The translations under genes were made by a program, and so were the position numbers. A model generated the notes under the pieces. The model did not search any database. It worked only from the letters and a program-made list of their open reading frames with translations, and was not told the origin of the DNA. From Haliotis asinina (taxonomy: Eukaryota > Mollusca > Gastropoda > Lepetellida > Haliotidae), in assembly GCF_037392515.1 (NCBI RefSeq), contig NC_090288.1:12505969-12569968 (forward strand): DNA of 64,000 nt, given 5' to 3'. This document shows positions 44,601 through 55,030 of the stretch, piece by piece. How positions within the stretch are numbered: the stretch's first letter is position 1; each line of letters starts with the position of its first letter.

Positions 44601-47600
44601 AATATATAATTTGTATTAATTTTGCTGTTATGGTGAAATCCCAACTCCCTGCGCCGTGATAAAGGAATCATCTGTGTATAGCTACGATGGGACATTATTC
44701 AGTGAATCGAAGAATTAATGTTCTGACACCCATTTTTTGCGAAGAATGGCATCGGATGGTCAGACTCGCTGACTCGGAAGATGTATGTCATCGTATGCCA
44801 GTTGTTTTGATCGATGCTCATGATGTTAGTCACTGGATTGTGACTTTCAGACTCTATAATATACAAACCCGCCGTCATATAGCGGCGTTATATGGAACGG
44901 ATATATAAGTATTATTGCTCCTCAAATATGAAACTACAGCTCCTAAACGAATAGCCAAAGGTAGAATACTAGTCAGTGCAACGTCTCTTTGGTTTACAAA
45001 GAACACTTCATCTTGGGGTTATACCTTTGGTTTTCTCAACACAAAGATGTAATGTTGATAGCGAAACAGAATGAATTCTGTCACAATGTCTGCCTCTAGG
45101 TGTGACGATATCTCATCTGACACACTATGTGTACATTGTGCCCAAGGCGTGTTTTTTGCCCAAGATAGCACCTAAATATCCTATATTTTACACTTTTAAT
45201 GTCCCCTGGTGGCTTCGTTGGTGTTGTACCTGATACGGTTACACAATGGTGTTTTAGGCCATACTTTATGTTTGTTTCTTTAGGTTTTAATGATTTAGAT
45301 TTTAAAAAGGCACATGTAGTCTTCGCACACGAGTTACAAAACTCCAAACGATCTGGTTCCGTGTCCTTTCTTGCGAATGTCCTTTCATTAATAAACACCA
45401 GTGATTTCTTGGGAACCGGGAAAACCTTTAAGATCGGGCGGATACAAACGCATTAATTGTAACCATACAACTCTTAACCTTTGATTGTCATCCTGTCCCG
45501 CTAACGCCGGACTTTCCTTATTACAACGATAAGGATCATTGAATAGTCTGGTCCAGATTAATTTTAAGCAATATAATGTTGAATGCAGCATTAAATAACA
45601 ACAAACAAAAAAACCCAAACCAAAACAACACAAAAAGAAAACCAAAAAAAACAAAAAAAACCCAAAAAAACCCCAAACAAACCCAAAACATTAGGTTCCA
45701 GTTGTATACACCCAAACAATACAGCCATATTAACATGTCCTACAGGGGAACAGCCGCTGGATATGTTCACCCAGTACATGACTGTATTTGTTGCGGTGAT
45801 GTAGCATAGTAGTCTCGTCGAACGCCCAGGTTCGATTCCCAAAACGGTGAAAATGTTTGAAGACCATTTCTAATGTCCGGGATATTGCTGGAATGTTGTG
45901 TAAAACCATCCTCATGCACTCATAATTATGTTCAGGTGACTACTCCAAGAACAAGTGCACCGGCCCCAACTGTATCCCGTGCGCGTCGTCCCACCCCAGC
46001 TGCCAGGGTCTTGAGGACGGGGACAATCTCCATCAGGGGAGAGAGGGGACGGCTTTCTACGTCACGTGTGACAAGGAGAGGGCTATCGGATTCCATTCTT
46101 GTCCTGATGTGGGCGGCCTCAGACACGTTTTTCATCCGGACACACGTTCATGTAGACCATACACAGGTGAGGAAGGATGACAGTGTACGGATGGAGAACT
46201 TCTTTATTGTAGGCTCTAACACCGTTATCAAGCCTCTCAAAGACGTCATATATAGGTGAGATATGTTTCATGTGGTCTCTATGCATGTGAGATATGTTGT
46301 GAATTCACCTAGGTGGGACAGGTTTCATTTACAACGTACACGGGTGAGATATATTTCATGCGACCTTATGTAGGTGAGACATGTTTTATGCAAACCATAC
46401 ACAGGTAAGATTTATACAGGTGAGATGTTTCATGTAGACCTTATACTAGTGAGACATGTTTCATGTTGAAACCACCGAGGTGAGGCATGTTTCCCGTGGG
46501 CGTAATGCAAGTGAGATATGTTTCATGTAGACCTTGTACAGGTGTGACATGTTTCAGGTAAAACTTATCCAGGTGAGTAATCCAACTGGGCTATCCATAT
46601 ATACACCTTATCCATGGGGTATCTGTATGTTTTCAACATGTGCACGAAATCTTTATGGTGACTTTTTTGCAACTACTTTGAACTATATTCATTGACTAGA
46701 TTCACTCTCAACAGTTAAATAACAATCTCGCATATTTTGCTTGAATGTGGGGATTTTACTCTTAAATGACAGCATTCCTAAGATATTCTTTATACTTTAT
46801 CCGGACTTGTTTCAAACGTTTCTATTCACCTAATTTTAGCATATTTGAAATCAACTCTCTGGCAAATACAATTTTATCGATAGAGTCAGTTTTTACCTTT
46901 GCATAGGATATTCCTTGACTTCATTTAACTGTCAACGTCACTTTAATGCTAAATATTAGGTTGAGTATTGCCAAAATTTCCGAATTGCAATATACATGTA
47001 TAGTGATATGTGTTGGAGTATATGTGTATTGTGATATGTGTTGGAGTATATGTGTATGGTGATATGTGTTGGAGTATTGTAAGATGAATTGCAGTATGTT
47101 GTTGAAGTGTTACACTTGGTTTAATCGCACCATTTACATAAAGCAATATCATTTTACAATTGCCCCATTTCTATTCATTTGTTTCAAATGAAACTGTTTC
47201 CGAATTTAAGATTTCGCTCAAAGGTTTGGAACTCGAGATTGCTGTGAGTACAACAATGCATAGATCTAGTATGTATCCATTAGTATATCACACATTTACC
47301 GTTGAAATGTGAGAAACATACAAACATCCCTGTCAACAGAAGTAATCAGCTACATCTGTGCTATGGGTGCTACGAAAGTAGAGCACCCGACCATGTGTAA
47401 CCGTTACTACGACTGCTCTGCATACACCGGCGGCGACAGCAGCGTCTACCCCGCTTACCTAAAGGAGTGCGACTACCCCGACCTCTTCTCCAGCGTCAAC
47501 CTGCGGTGCCAGCCCCACGACACCGTGTCCTGTGGAACAAGGACAGAGACCAAGCGTCCCTGTAAGTATAAATGTGTGGGTGAGAGTAGTTTTACGCCGC

Positions 47601-48996
47601 TTTAGCAATATTCCAGCAATATGATGACAGGGGACACCAGATGTGGGTAAATGAGCCACTATCCCCCGAATCATGTCAGATGACTGACCGCTAAGTCAAG
47701 AAATTGTCATGAAGATGTTTGTCCCCACTTACGACTTGGATTTGTTCCCGAGTAGCCTTAATGGATGTGCGCGGGCGCGCGTTGGCTGGGAGGGATGAGT
47801 TGTCAGTTCACACAAGCTCCATAATCTATCGATTCGTACACTAACACCATGTATGATTATTGGTTTCTATAATATTTCCACAGGTTCGTGTGGCTTTTGA
47901 AATAGGACCCGTGAAGATATGGGTTTCAATTGGTCTTCAGCAACCCATGTCTGTCGTAACAGTATAACTATATAACGGAATCGTGTGGTCAGGCTGGCTG
48001 GCTTGCTTGACATATGTCATCGTATCCCTTCGTATTCCCTTCAATTGATTGATGCTTATGTTGTTGATCACTTGATTGTCTGGTCCAGACTCGACTTACA
48101 GAACACCGCCATATAGCTGACGTCCAGCGTAAACCTAAACTCACTGAGTGAATATCTCTTTCATGTGAGAAGAGTTACGGCTTCAAGCGGCAGTAAAATG
48201 ATTGTGGCATTCTTTTATAAATCAGTTGAGTCGTTATGTTCTCAAGGCGAAATTTCTTCAGGTCATGTTTGACATACTGCTGCTTTACACGCATGTAACT
48301 AACTTCTAACTTAATTACGATAAAGATGTTTTGCAAATATATCTTTTAAAGAAATTTTTATAATTTTTTTAGTTTTTGTTTTTGGCCTGGAATTGGATGT
48401 GTTTACTTGTAACTCTATTCTTTCCATTTTCCATTTTCGATGCACAATTTGAAATTAGGAACGCCTGAGGTGTAAGTAAATGCTTCCTCCCCCACTTTGC
48501 TTCGCGGAATTAATTTCCAGGGATCTGTTTTGTCAAGTATTTTGTTTGGTCAAAGATCATATTTGTTAGTTTAATTTTTCACAGTATCCCAGCTATGTTG
48601 GATACATAAACCAAGTCAGAAAGCTTGACTAGTGGATCCCGGTAGTCGCACTTTGCAAATCGACCAATTTCAATCATGACAGAAAAGAATACACGTTTAG
48701 CGGTGGAACCCGCTCTATTGGATTTTATTGAAAAAATAGCTCTTTCTTTTATAGGTGACTACAAGCTGTCATGCTCCGACCCGCCATGCGCCACCTGCCA
48801 AGACGAAAATTTCGCCAGCTGCGTTGGCTTTCCCGACGGCAAGAACGTCTTTAAAACCAGAGAGGGGTCACCCCATTACGTCACTTGTCAAGGGGAGAGA
48901 ACTACCGCTCTGCACATCTGTGGTCTCGAGGGACTGTTTTATACGGAGTTCTCGCCCATCACGCAACAGTGTGAAGTCAGGATACCCCTTTCCTAG
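41643..48996 (+). CDS. Secreted multi-domain chitin-binding (CBM14/peritrophin-A) protein, 5 exons
   Basis: Exons 41643-41943, 44360-44593, 45936-46166, 47340-47561 and 48755-48996 join to a 409-aa frame. All introns are phase 1 with GT/AG ends. Exon 1: a hydrophobic signal peptide (MMRVSVFVSLSTMSLLSGV; ATG 41643, with 41655 and 41658 as alternatives) and a cysteine-rich chitin-binding type-2 module. Exons 2 and 4 encode one module type (C..HP..C..YYNCS ... CQDF..VDCG), exons 3 and 5 another (C.PC....SC.G..DG.N....R.G...YVTC). The order is therefore A-B-C-B'-C', an internal duplication of an exon pair. AATAAA is at 49104-49109. CBM14 modules bind chitin in mollusc shell matrix, mucus and gut lining. 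A paralogue lies at 55031-59416 on the other strand. The start and any 5' UTR exon are uncertain. Confidence 0.88.
42220..42255. repeat. (ATTT)n/(ATTG)n microsatellite
   Basis: Short run of ATTG then ATTT units in the first intron of the chitin-binding gene. Confidence 0.9.
42748..44027 (-). mobile_element. Tc1-family transposon, copy 2, in intron 1 of the chitin-binding gene
   Basis: Same family as 12250-13546, opposite orientation. Ends CAGTATGGTTC (left) and the complement TAGTCTGGTTC (right), flanked by TA at 42746-42747 and 44028-44029. 1280 bp. It is antisense to the host gene and wholly intronic, so the exons are untouched. Confidence 0.92.
42850..43834 (-). pseudogene. Tc1 transposase, copy 2, broken
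   Basis: From ATG 43834. The helix-turn-helix lacks one codon compared with copy 1 (TGTLSTVYR against TGTPLSTVYR). A stop and an 8-bp deletion near 43140-43170 destroy the block with the second catalytic Asp; the C-terminal part (SPDLNPIENIWG) continues in another frame to 42850. The position that is TGA in copy 1 is a serine codon here. Both copies are inactive through different mutations. Confidence 0.88.
44140..44270 (-). repeat. Repeat-B copy in intron 1
   Basis: Contains 'gtgctcatgctattgatcac', 'gaattgtctggtcc', 'tattatttacagaccac' and 'cgcggtatagctggatta' (reverse-strand order). Confidence 0.6.
44745..44905 (-). repeat. Repeat-B copy in intron 2
   Basis: Contains 'cggatggtcagactcgctga', 'gatgctcatgatgttagtca', 'ctggattgtgac' and 'cgccgtcatatagcgg'. 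Confidence 0.6.
45590..45692 (+). repeat. A/C-rich low-complexity tract
   Basis: About 100 bp of A-runs broken by C, for example CAAAAAAACCCAAACC, in intron 2. Possibly an expanded poly-A tail of a retroposed element. Confidence 0.8.
45785..45920 (+). repeat. tRNA-derived SINE copy in intron 2
   Basis: Head 'gatgtagcatagtagtc', B-box-like 'caggttcgattccc' and body 'gggatattgctggaatgttg' to 'gtaaaac', plus orientation. It ends only about 15 bp before the acceptor of exon 3. Confidence 0.6.
46250..46580 (+). repeat. Minisatellite made of splice-donor-like units
   Basis: About ten diverged units of 30-36 bp with the core 'aggtgagacatgtttcatg' followed by 'tagaccttat'. The unit resembles the exon 3 / intron 3 border itself (TTCATGTAGACCATACACAG/GTGAGG at about 46148-46172). 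Confidence 0.7.
46985..47080 (+). repeat. Short minisatellite, about 29-bp unit
   Basis: Three units of the type 'gtgatatgtgttggagtata' plus 'tgtgtatt' in intron 3. Confidence 0.75.
47575..47690 (-). repeat. SINE fragment in intron 4
   Basis: 'gtagttttacgccgctttag', 'caatattccagcaatatgat', 'ggggacaccag' and 'gtcagatgactgaccgctaa': tail half of the SINE, starting only 15 bp after the donor of exon 4. Confidence 0.55.
47930..48145 (-). repeat. Repeat-B copy in intron 4
   Basis: 'ggtcttcagcaacccatg', 'gtcaggctggctggcttg', 'gatgcttatgttgttgatca', 'cttgattgtctggtccagac' and 'accgccatatagctga' in reverse-strand order. Confidence 0.65.
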
Positions 48997-49103
48997 AATT
49001 CTTTAACCCTAAGACGAAGATTTGTATCTGTAAGATAACTTTCAAGGTCATTTGAAAAATTCTAACCAATACATCGTACATGCATGATCAACGCATTCTA
49101 CCA

Positions 49104-49109
49104 AATAAA
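49104..49109 (+). other. Polyadenylation signal AATAAA
   Basis: Canonical hexamer about 108 bp after the stop codon of the plus-strand chitin-binding gene. Confidence 0.6.
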
Positions 49110-49174
49110 ATGCAAGTATAATAATACAACGAACACTTTCCTGTTTCTTTGATCCGTGGACATCCGGGTTAGTA

Positions 49175-49365
49175 CTGATCTTCAGACACCCATACTTATC
49201 CTAAAAGGTGAGTAACGGGAGCATGTGTTCATGCACGCTAACGTGGTTGACACATGCAATCATATTCCAAATGCGAACATCAATGGCCATGCTGCAGATC
49301 TCTGAATTGTCTGGTCCATACTCGATTATTTACATACCGCCGCCATGTAACTGGAATAGTCTTCA
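49175..49365 (-). repeat. Repeat-B copy
   Basis: 'ctaacgtggttgacacatgc', 'gaattgtctggtccatac', 'tcgattatttacataccgcc' and 'gccatgtaactggaatag'. Confidence 0.6.
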
Positions 49366-49369
49366 GTGA

Positions 49370-51310
49370 GTCCTATTTCTTTTGTGTGTTTCTTCAGCAT
49401 GATTTATTCTTTCTTAAGCTGTACGTGTAAAAAGCAATAGTAAACTCTGTAGTTCGAGTTATCCGGCATGTGGATGCTAACTGAGCAAATTGATGACTCA
49501 GTAAACTTCGAGACAGCCGCATGTTCGACACAAAGGTTTTGGACTGTATTGAAATATACTGAAGAGAAAATTTGGGATGACATGAAAGGACAAGTGATTC
49601 TTATTGTTTCTTGCTTTCTTCTCAAGTTGTCTATCGCATAGCTTGTGAAAAAATAACTAAGTCTTGTGCTGTCATGTCATCTTTTTTCCCTTCAGTACAT
49701 GTAATAATGTCACAATATCGCCTCAATCAAAAGGCATTTGCGTATGTCCACTGCCCGCTGAGAAGAGATGCTTTTTCAGGCGAGCTACCATCAGTACAAG
49801 TTCGAATCTCACACTCTACCTTAATGTGGCTTTGGGGACTGACTGTCGCTCTCGCAGTGGCGATAGCTCCGCGTTATCCGACAACAGGAATATTTTCAGC
49901 CCATGTGTGTATTATCTATATATTTACAGTCAATTCGCTGTACGTTAACAAAAAAAAAAGATCAAAGCACTGCGTGTCGAAAAGGGTAGCTTAGACACTG
50001 TGCTTTAAGGAAGGTCGGTTCATGTTCTGTATGATGCTGGCCCACGCAATTTGCGTTGACAAAGGAGATGTACGCACATGGTATCAACAAAGGACGGCGT
50101 TGCACTGTGTATTAGCAAGCGTATCGAAGAACTGCGAGCTAGCGAAGGACAGTCCACGCATTGCATGCTGCATGACTTGACTCATTAGGGAGTTGATCTG
50201 ATTAAAAGAATCCAGAGGGAACAATCACGCGCCTCGGGCATGTACTAGTTGCGTGGACATGTGCGCTATAAATATCTTATCATGTGTGTAAACAAAGTCC
50301 GATAAACACGCTGTGCGTAAAAATGAACGTGTCTAAAATTAAAAAAATAGTTTAATGTTTACTGTCTGCCCTAACCTTCCTTTTTACGGGCCAAATAATA
50401 ATGTATTTGTTTTATAATAAAGTCCATCAACCTGTCTCTCGTGTACACGCAGAGGCCAAATATGGCTTGAGGAAAAACATAGTAGAGGCAAGTGGTCAGA
50501 TTCGGTCAACTGTCAATCTGTTGTCCGGGGTGACCTTTACCTACATACGACAATCATAGTAGGGTTTCGTTATAGCACTGAGACAGCACAGCCTGGAATA
50601 TACACCCCGTTTTGCAACCATGTCAAGAATCGAATCCAGAATCAAGGGTGTCGTGCGAATGTTTTGAGAACTGACAGTCCATAAAGCCTGGGGCATACTC
50701 TAGAATGTATACCGTTTGAAAAAAGTAGGGGATAGATCGATAAGTGCAAATGATGAAGTCAGAGAAGAAACAGATGATGAAGAGAAACTTAGGTAGAATG
50801 TGACAATTTATTCCATTCCTTTTGAAATGTTTCATCTGTATGGATATAATTTATGTTACTTTTTTCTCACATGCATTGGCATTGGCTTGTGGTATGCTCG
50901 CAAAATGGGCTATCCCCGACTTTTTTTAAATGTATGTTGCAACAAATCTATCGCCCTGCTGCCTTGGTCTTTGGGCAAACTCAAAACAACATCCATTCAT
51001 TCAAAAGAGTTTTATTTTTATTGAAATAAATAAATCTGAAAGCAGTATGTACATATATGGTACACGAAACATATTCTACAAAATATGTACACATCTTTTT
51101 CATCCTAATCAGAATCAGTCAACAAGTTCATTGAAGACGGGCAATTTTCTATTTCAAATCAAATCGTCAGACCCCGTCTCTTTCCGTAACCGCTTTTCGG
51201 TATGTCACGAATGAAACGAGTGGTTACAGATGGTACAAAGTATGAGATAATCATTAAGATCGACATATTTCAATAAATTGTCTCTATTCCTCCAAAGACT
51301 TTCGAAAATT
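49370..51310. other. Intergenic stretch, no supported gene
   Basis: AT-rich. One GC-richer patch at 49690-49905 follows a good acceptor (TTTTCCCTTCAG) and contains a Cys-containing frame (KGICVCPLPAEKRCFF), but no start, partner exon or known domain. Confidence 0.35.
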
Positions 51311-51314
51311 GGTC

Positions 51315-51425
51315 TGCAAATGAGACAATCAGACTCTCTGACTGGGTTCTGAAATGCCATCGTACTCAAATGCGTAGATCGATGCTCATGCTGCTGATCA
51401 CTGGGTTGTCTGGACTCGATCATTT
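51315..51425 (-). repeat. Repeat-B copy
   Basis: 'cagactctctgactgg', 'gtagatcgatgctcatgctg', 'ctgatcactgggttgtctgg' in reverse-strand order. Confidence 0.6.
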
Positions 51426-51639
51426 ATATTTTTGAAAGTGAAGCCAAAGAGGTGCAACTTTCAGTCTGTGGAGAAGGTGTACATCTGACCCTACTGATGT
51501 CATGTAAAAATATAATTGATCGTGTTGATAGTACTCACATGCTATTTACAAACTGAAAGAAGAGATTAGTGAAAAGGACACATATCGTGAACATTACAGT
51601 CTGAAGAGAAAGGTGGACCCGATCACAACACTATGTTTT

Positions 51640-52180
51640 AGACACAAACATGAACACTGCATTTAGCACTAACGTGAACACTACACTGAACGGTGTGTTC
51701 AGGGCAGTATTGTGAACATAATGTCAGCGGCTGTGAGAACACTGCGTTGTGAACACCAAATGTGAATTGATGCAGTGAACACTGCAGTGAACACTAATGT
51801 GAACAATAACTTGTGGGTAGATCCATGAACACTACATTAATCAGCTCATTCCAATGTTGTCTCTGCGCTCTGGAAGTTGATGTGAATATTTTGCTGTCGA
51901 TACTCAGGCGATCGTGCCACTGCCTTGTGAACTCGACATTGTAGACACTGCATCGTGAACACTCATCATGAAACTGCACCGTGAACACGTATCGTGACAC
52001 TGTCATGTGAACACAACAACGTAGCCACTGCACTGTGAACACTTATCGGGACAACCGCTTTGTGAACACCGAAGGCTGTAGTAAACACTGCGGCTAGCTG
52101 AACAGCATGTGTGAACAACCAAAAGATTTAAATCACGTGAGTTACTACTTTGTGGACACTTAGAGATACGTGACTGCTGA
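51640..52180 (+). repeat. Diverged GTGAACACT array
   Basis: The motif GTGAACACT or close variants (gtgaacact, gtgaacacc, gtgaacaca, gtagacact, gtgacact) recurs about 20 times, spaced roughly 15-25 bp with spacers such as gcatc, aatgt and gcact. An old minisatellite. No coding meaning seen. Confidence 0.65.
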
Positions 52181-52184
52181 ACGC

Positions 52185-54240
52185 TTAGCAATACACACGG
52201 AACATAAACTAGAAGCTAAAAATGAAAGCGGATCTTTGGACACTTATCACGGGACGGACATCTGTAAATAAACATACTCGAAACAACTTTGACATTACGG
52301 GTGCAGTTGACAGCCAATACATGCTGAACAATAACGAAACGCAAAAATTCTTGTGTTGCCACCTATCTATAGTGCGCAATGCCGGCAACAACAGAAAATA
52401 CGTGTTTGGTCACAAACCAAAATATTGATTCCATTTACAAGTAGGTATTGGTGTGTTCGAATACAAAATACACATTCTGTAAACTGAATTCAAGGACGCA
52501 AAAGAAAGATGGGGCCATCAGCATCTATTTAGACAGTATAGCTACTGATCACAGTAAGTAAATACGACTTCACAGGACTCAATACATTAGGAACATTACA
52601 ACGTTGACGACGACAGACAACTGAGAACGTGACGGCAGATGAAAAAACGATGCACTGCTAGGAACACGACGGAAGTTATGCTTTGGTTGGTGGGAGACGG
52701 AATCACAATCCGGGTTCCTGAAAAAGTTGAGTGTAAATTGGTCTTATTATATAAAACGTAAGTCCTGAAGGCAGGCAACACCCAGGAAACAGTTCAAACA
52801 CATAATAAAGATATAGCATATTTCATCTTAAACATTTCAAACTTGTACTCTGTTTTCATTTTGATCACCGACCCAATAGAATTGTAAATATATAATATAT
52901 CCACAAAAAGGTAATAAATTCATTAGTAAGAGATGAATATGTAGAGTTCAATACTCTGCTGTCTCTAAGTGATTTTAAAGTTAAACGCGCATCGGACGTT
53001 ACTGACGTTTCATACAAATAGCAGCGCAAGACACTTTTCACGTCCATAAGAAATCTCTGCTAAAAGCTGAGTCGACAAAACTGTCTGCATCACGAGTATG
53101 TGCTTGTTTGATGTTGACAGTGCCATGTAAAGCTAGATTATGTTAGTCGAAATAAATCCATAATGTAAACAACGAGTTTTGCTGGGTAAAAAGAATGAAG
53201 GTCAGACATACTTGTGTCTGGACATAATCTTTTTCTTTCAAATGGTTTGCCAACATGAGCAGACCTACCCAGTTAAGGTCAATAAAAAAGCACCATTAAC
53301 AGGCCAAGTTCTAAATCAAGGACAGAACCTGGCACATCAAACAGCTTACAAACTCAGCTGGCAGAGATTAACGACCGATGCCAGCTCTGACTTAAAACAT
53401 TAAACCAGTAAAAAATAATGAAGAGAACGCAGGTTTGTGTTGTCATGGAGTATTCAAGTCACAGTCTTCCGTGACGTCGTCGACGATGGGAGAGTATCAA
53501 TTTGCAGTTGCAAAGTAGTTGTGAAGCCGTTCGTCCGACACATACAATGTTTGTCTGTGTCCCACTTTCAAACAACAGCCTCTCTTTTCCCCAGTCTGTG
53601 AAGCCAATGGCCCTAGCTTAGTGAAGCCGTGCACGGGCTTAACGTGTAATCCGTCTATCAACAACACGCGGACGTGTTGGTTTAGATGATTTCGATCTTC
53701 CGCTAGTTCATAGAGCGTCACAGTTATTGTACACACTTCATATAGGGCTGATGTTTAAGGTAACAATGTGAACCCATTTCGCGTGTGTATTGTCCTGATT
53801 TACTTGTGACAGGCAAATCGGTACCATCACTACGGACTCCACCGCCATGTTGGAACACGTCAGATGACGTCGTTTATGAGGATTGGTGGTTCGTTTGAAT
53901 CGAAATTCTTCTCATTTCAGGTCTTTTTATCTTATCTCGTTTGAAATTCTTATGTAAAGTGTCGCCAAACGTGATTGAAATGAGATAAGCTTTGTTTCGT
54001 CGTGATGAGCTCGAAATGTACCGGCCACGCCTAACAAAACGCGTGATTGGTGCATACGTCTGGTTTTGTATAACCACGAACCTAAGGTCACGGCTACACA
54101 ACACTTTACTTTATTTGGTTTAAAGGGACGATAACCCTGATCTTCAAATAATGAATGCTATTTTGTTGAACTTAGTCTTTTTCAAAAGAATTCTGGGTCG
54201 CTGGGTCCCAGCGTTCACTGAAAACGGTAGATTTCTATAG
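52185..54240. other. Intergenic stretch, no supported gene
   Basis: Between the convergent chitin-binding genes. Short frames only; no RNA gene or mobile element recognised. Confidence 0.4.
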
Positions 54241-54244
54241 GGTG

Positions 54245-54470
54245 GGTGAGTGGGTTTATTATTACGCCGTCTTATTGGTCGCCGTTTTTAGTAATACTCC
54301 GACAATATCACAGATTTGACTTCGCATATTGTACTCATGTTGGCAACAGCACTCAGACCTTTGACGTGCCGAGCGAGCGCTGTAACTACTTGACTAACCA
54401 GTGTTGGTCTTGGAATAACGTGTGTGTTAGGCAGTGTGATGGGATTACTAACCCATCGAAATATTGCTAA
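54245..54470 (-). repeat. Degenerate tRNA-derived SINE
   Basis: 'gtgggtgagtgggttt', 'acgccgtc', 'aatactccgacaatatcac' and 'gagcgctgtaactacttgac' follow the SINE order with many changes. Confidence 0.5.
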
Positions 54471-54649
54471 TGTGGCGATTATTTACGTCACTCACTCACT
54501 ATTGGTAAATATTGTTTGGTAATAACATGTTTTTGGTAAAAAAATCAGAGGTTACATTGAAAAATCAAAATGTAACAAGAACATTGGAACCAGTTATAAA
54601 CACAGATCAACCACAAGAATATTGGAAGCTATAACTCTCTTGCACTGGA

Positions 54650-54805
54650 ATTGTGAGTGGATGGATTCAGTTTTATGATGCTTTTAGCAATTTTCCGTCA
54701 TGTGGCACCAGAAATGAGCTTCACATATTTTACCCATGTGGGGAATCGAACGCGGGTCTTTGGCGAGACGAACCAACGCTTTAACCACTGGGCTACGCCA
54801 ATGCC
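54650..54805 (-). repeat. tRNA-derived SINE copy
   Basis: 'tgtggcaccagaaatgagct', 'catgtggggaatcgaacgcg', 'acgctttaaccactgggcta': body, B-box and A-box regions of the SINE in plus-strand reading order. Confidence 0.7.
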
Positions 54806-54832
54806 ATTATTTATATTATTCTTTATTAGCTA

Positions 54833-54922
54833 TGTATACTAGTGCCTTAACACTTAATGTAATGTATACTAGTGCCTTAACACTTAATGTAATGTATACT
54901 AGTACCTTAACACTTAATGTAA
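54833..54922. repeat. 30-bp tandem repeat, three copies
   Basis: Unit 'atgtatactagtgccttaac' plus 'acttaatgta', three consecutive copies differing by one base. Confidence 0.95.
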
Positions 54923-55030
54923 TAAAGTCCAGTTTAGGTCGCCATGTGGGGAAAATATGTATTAATTAAATAATTAATTAATTATAATGATTTAACACAT
55001 ACTTACTGAATATTCTTCATGGTGGCCTTG

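Noticed and set aside
49664..49948. Possible extra exon with Cys-rich frame after a TTTTCCCTTCAG acceptor
   Set aside because: No matching donor/partner exon, no recognised domain, and a gene stop and AATAAA already end the neighbouring gene upstream.
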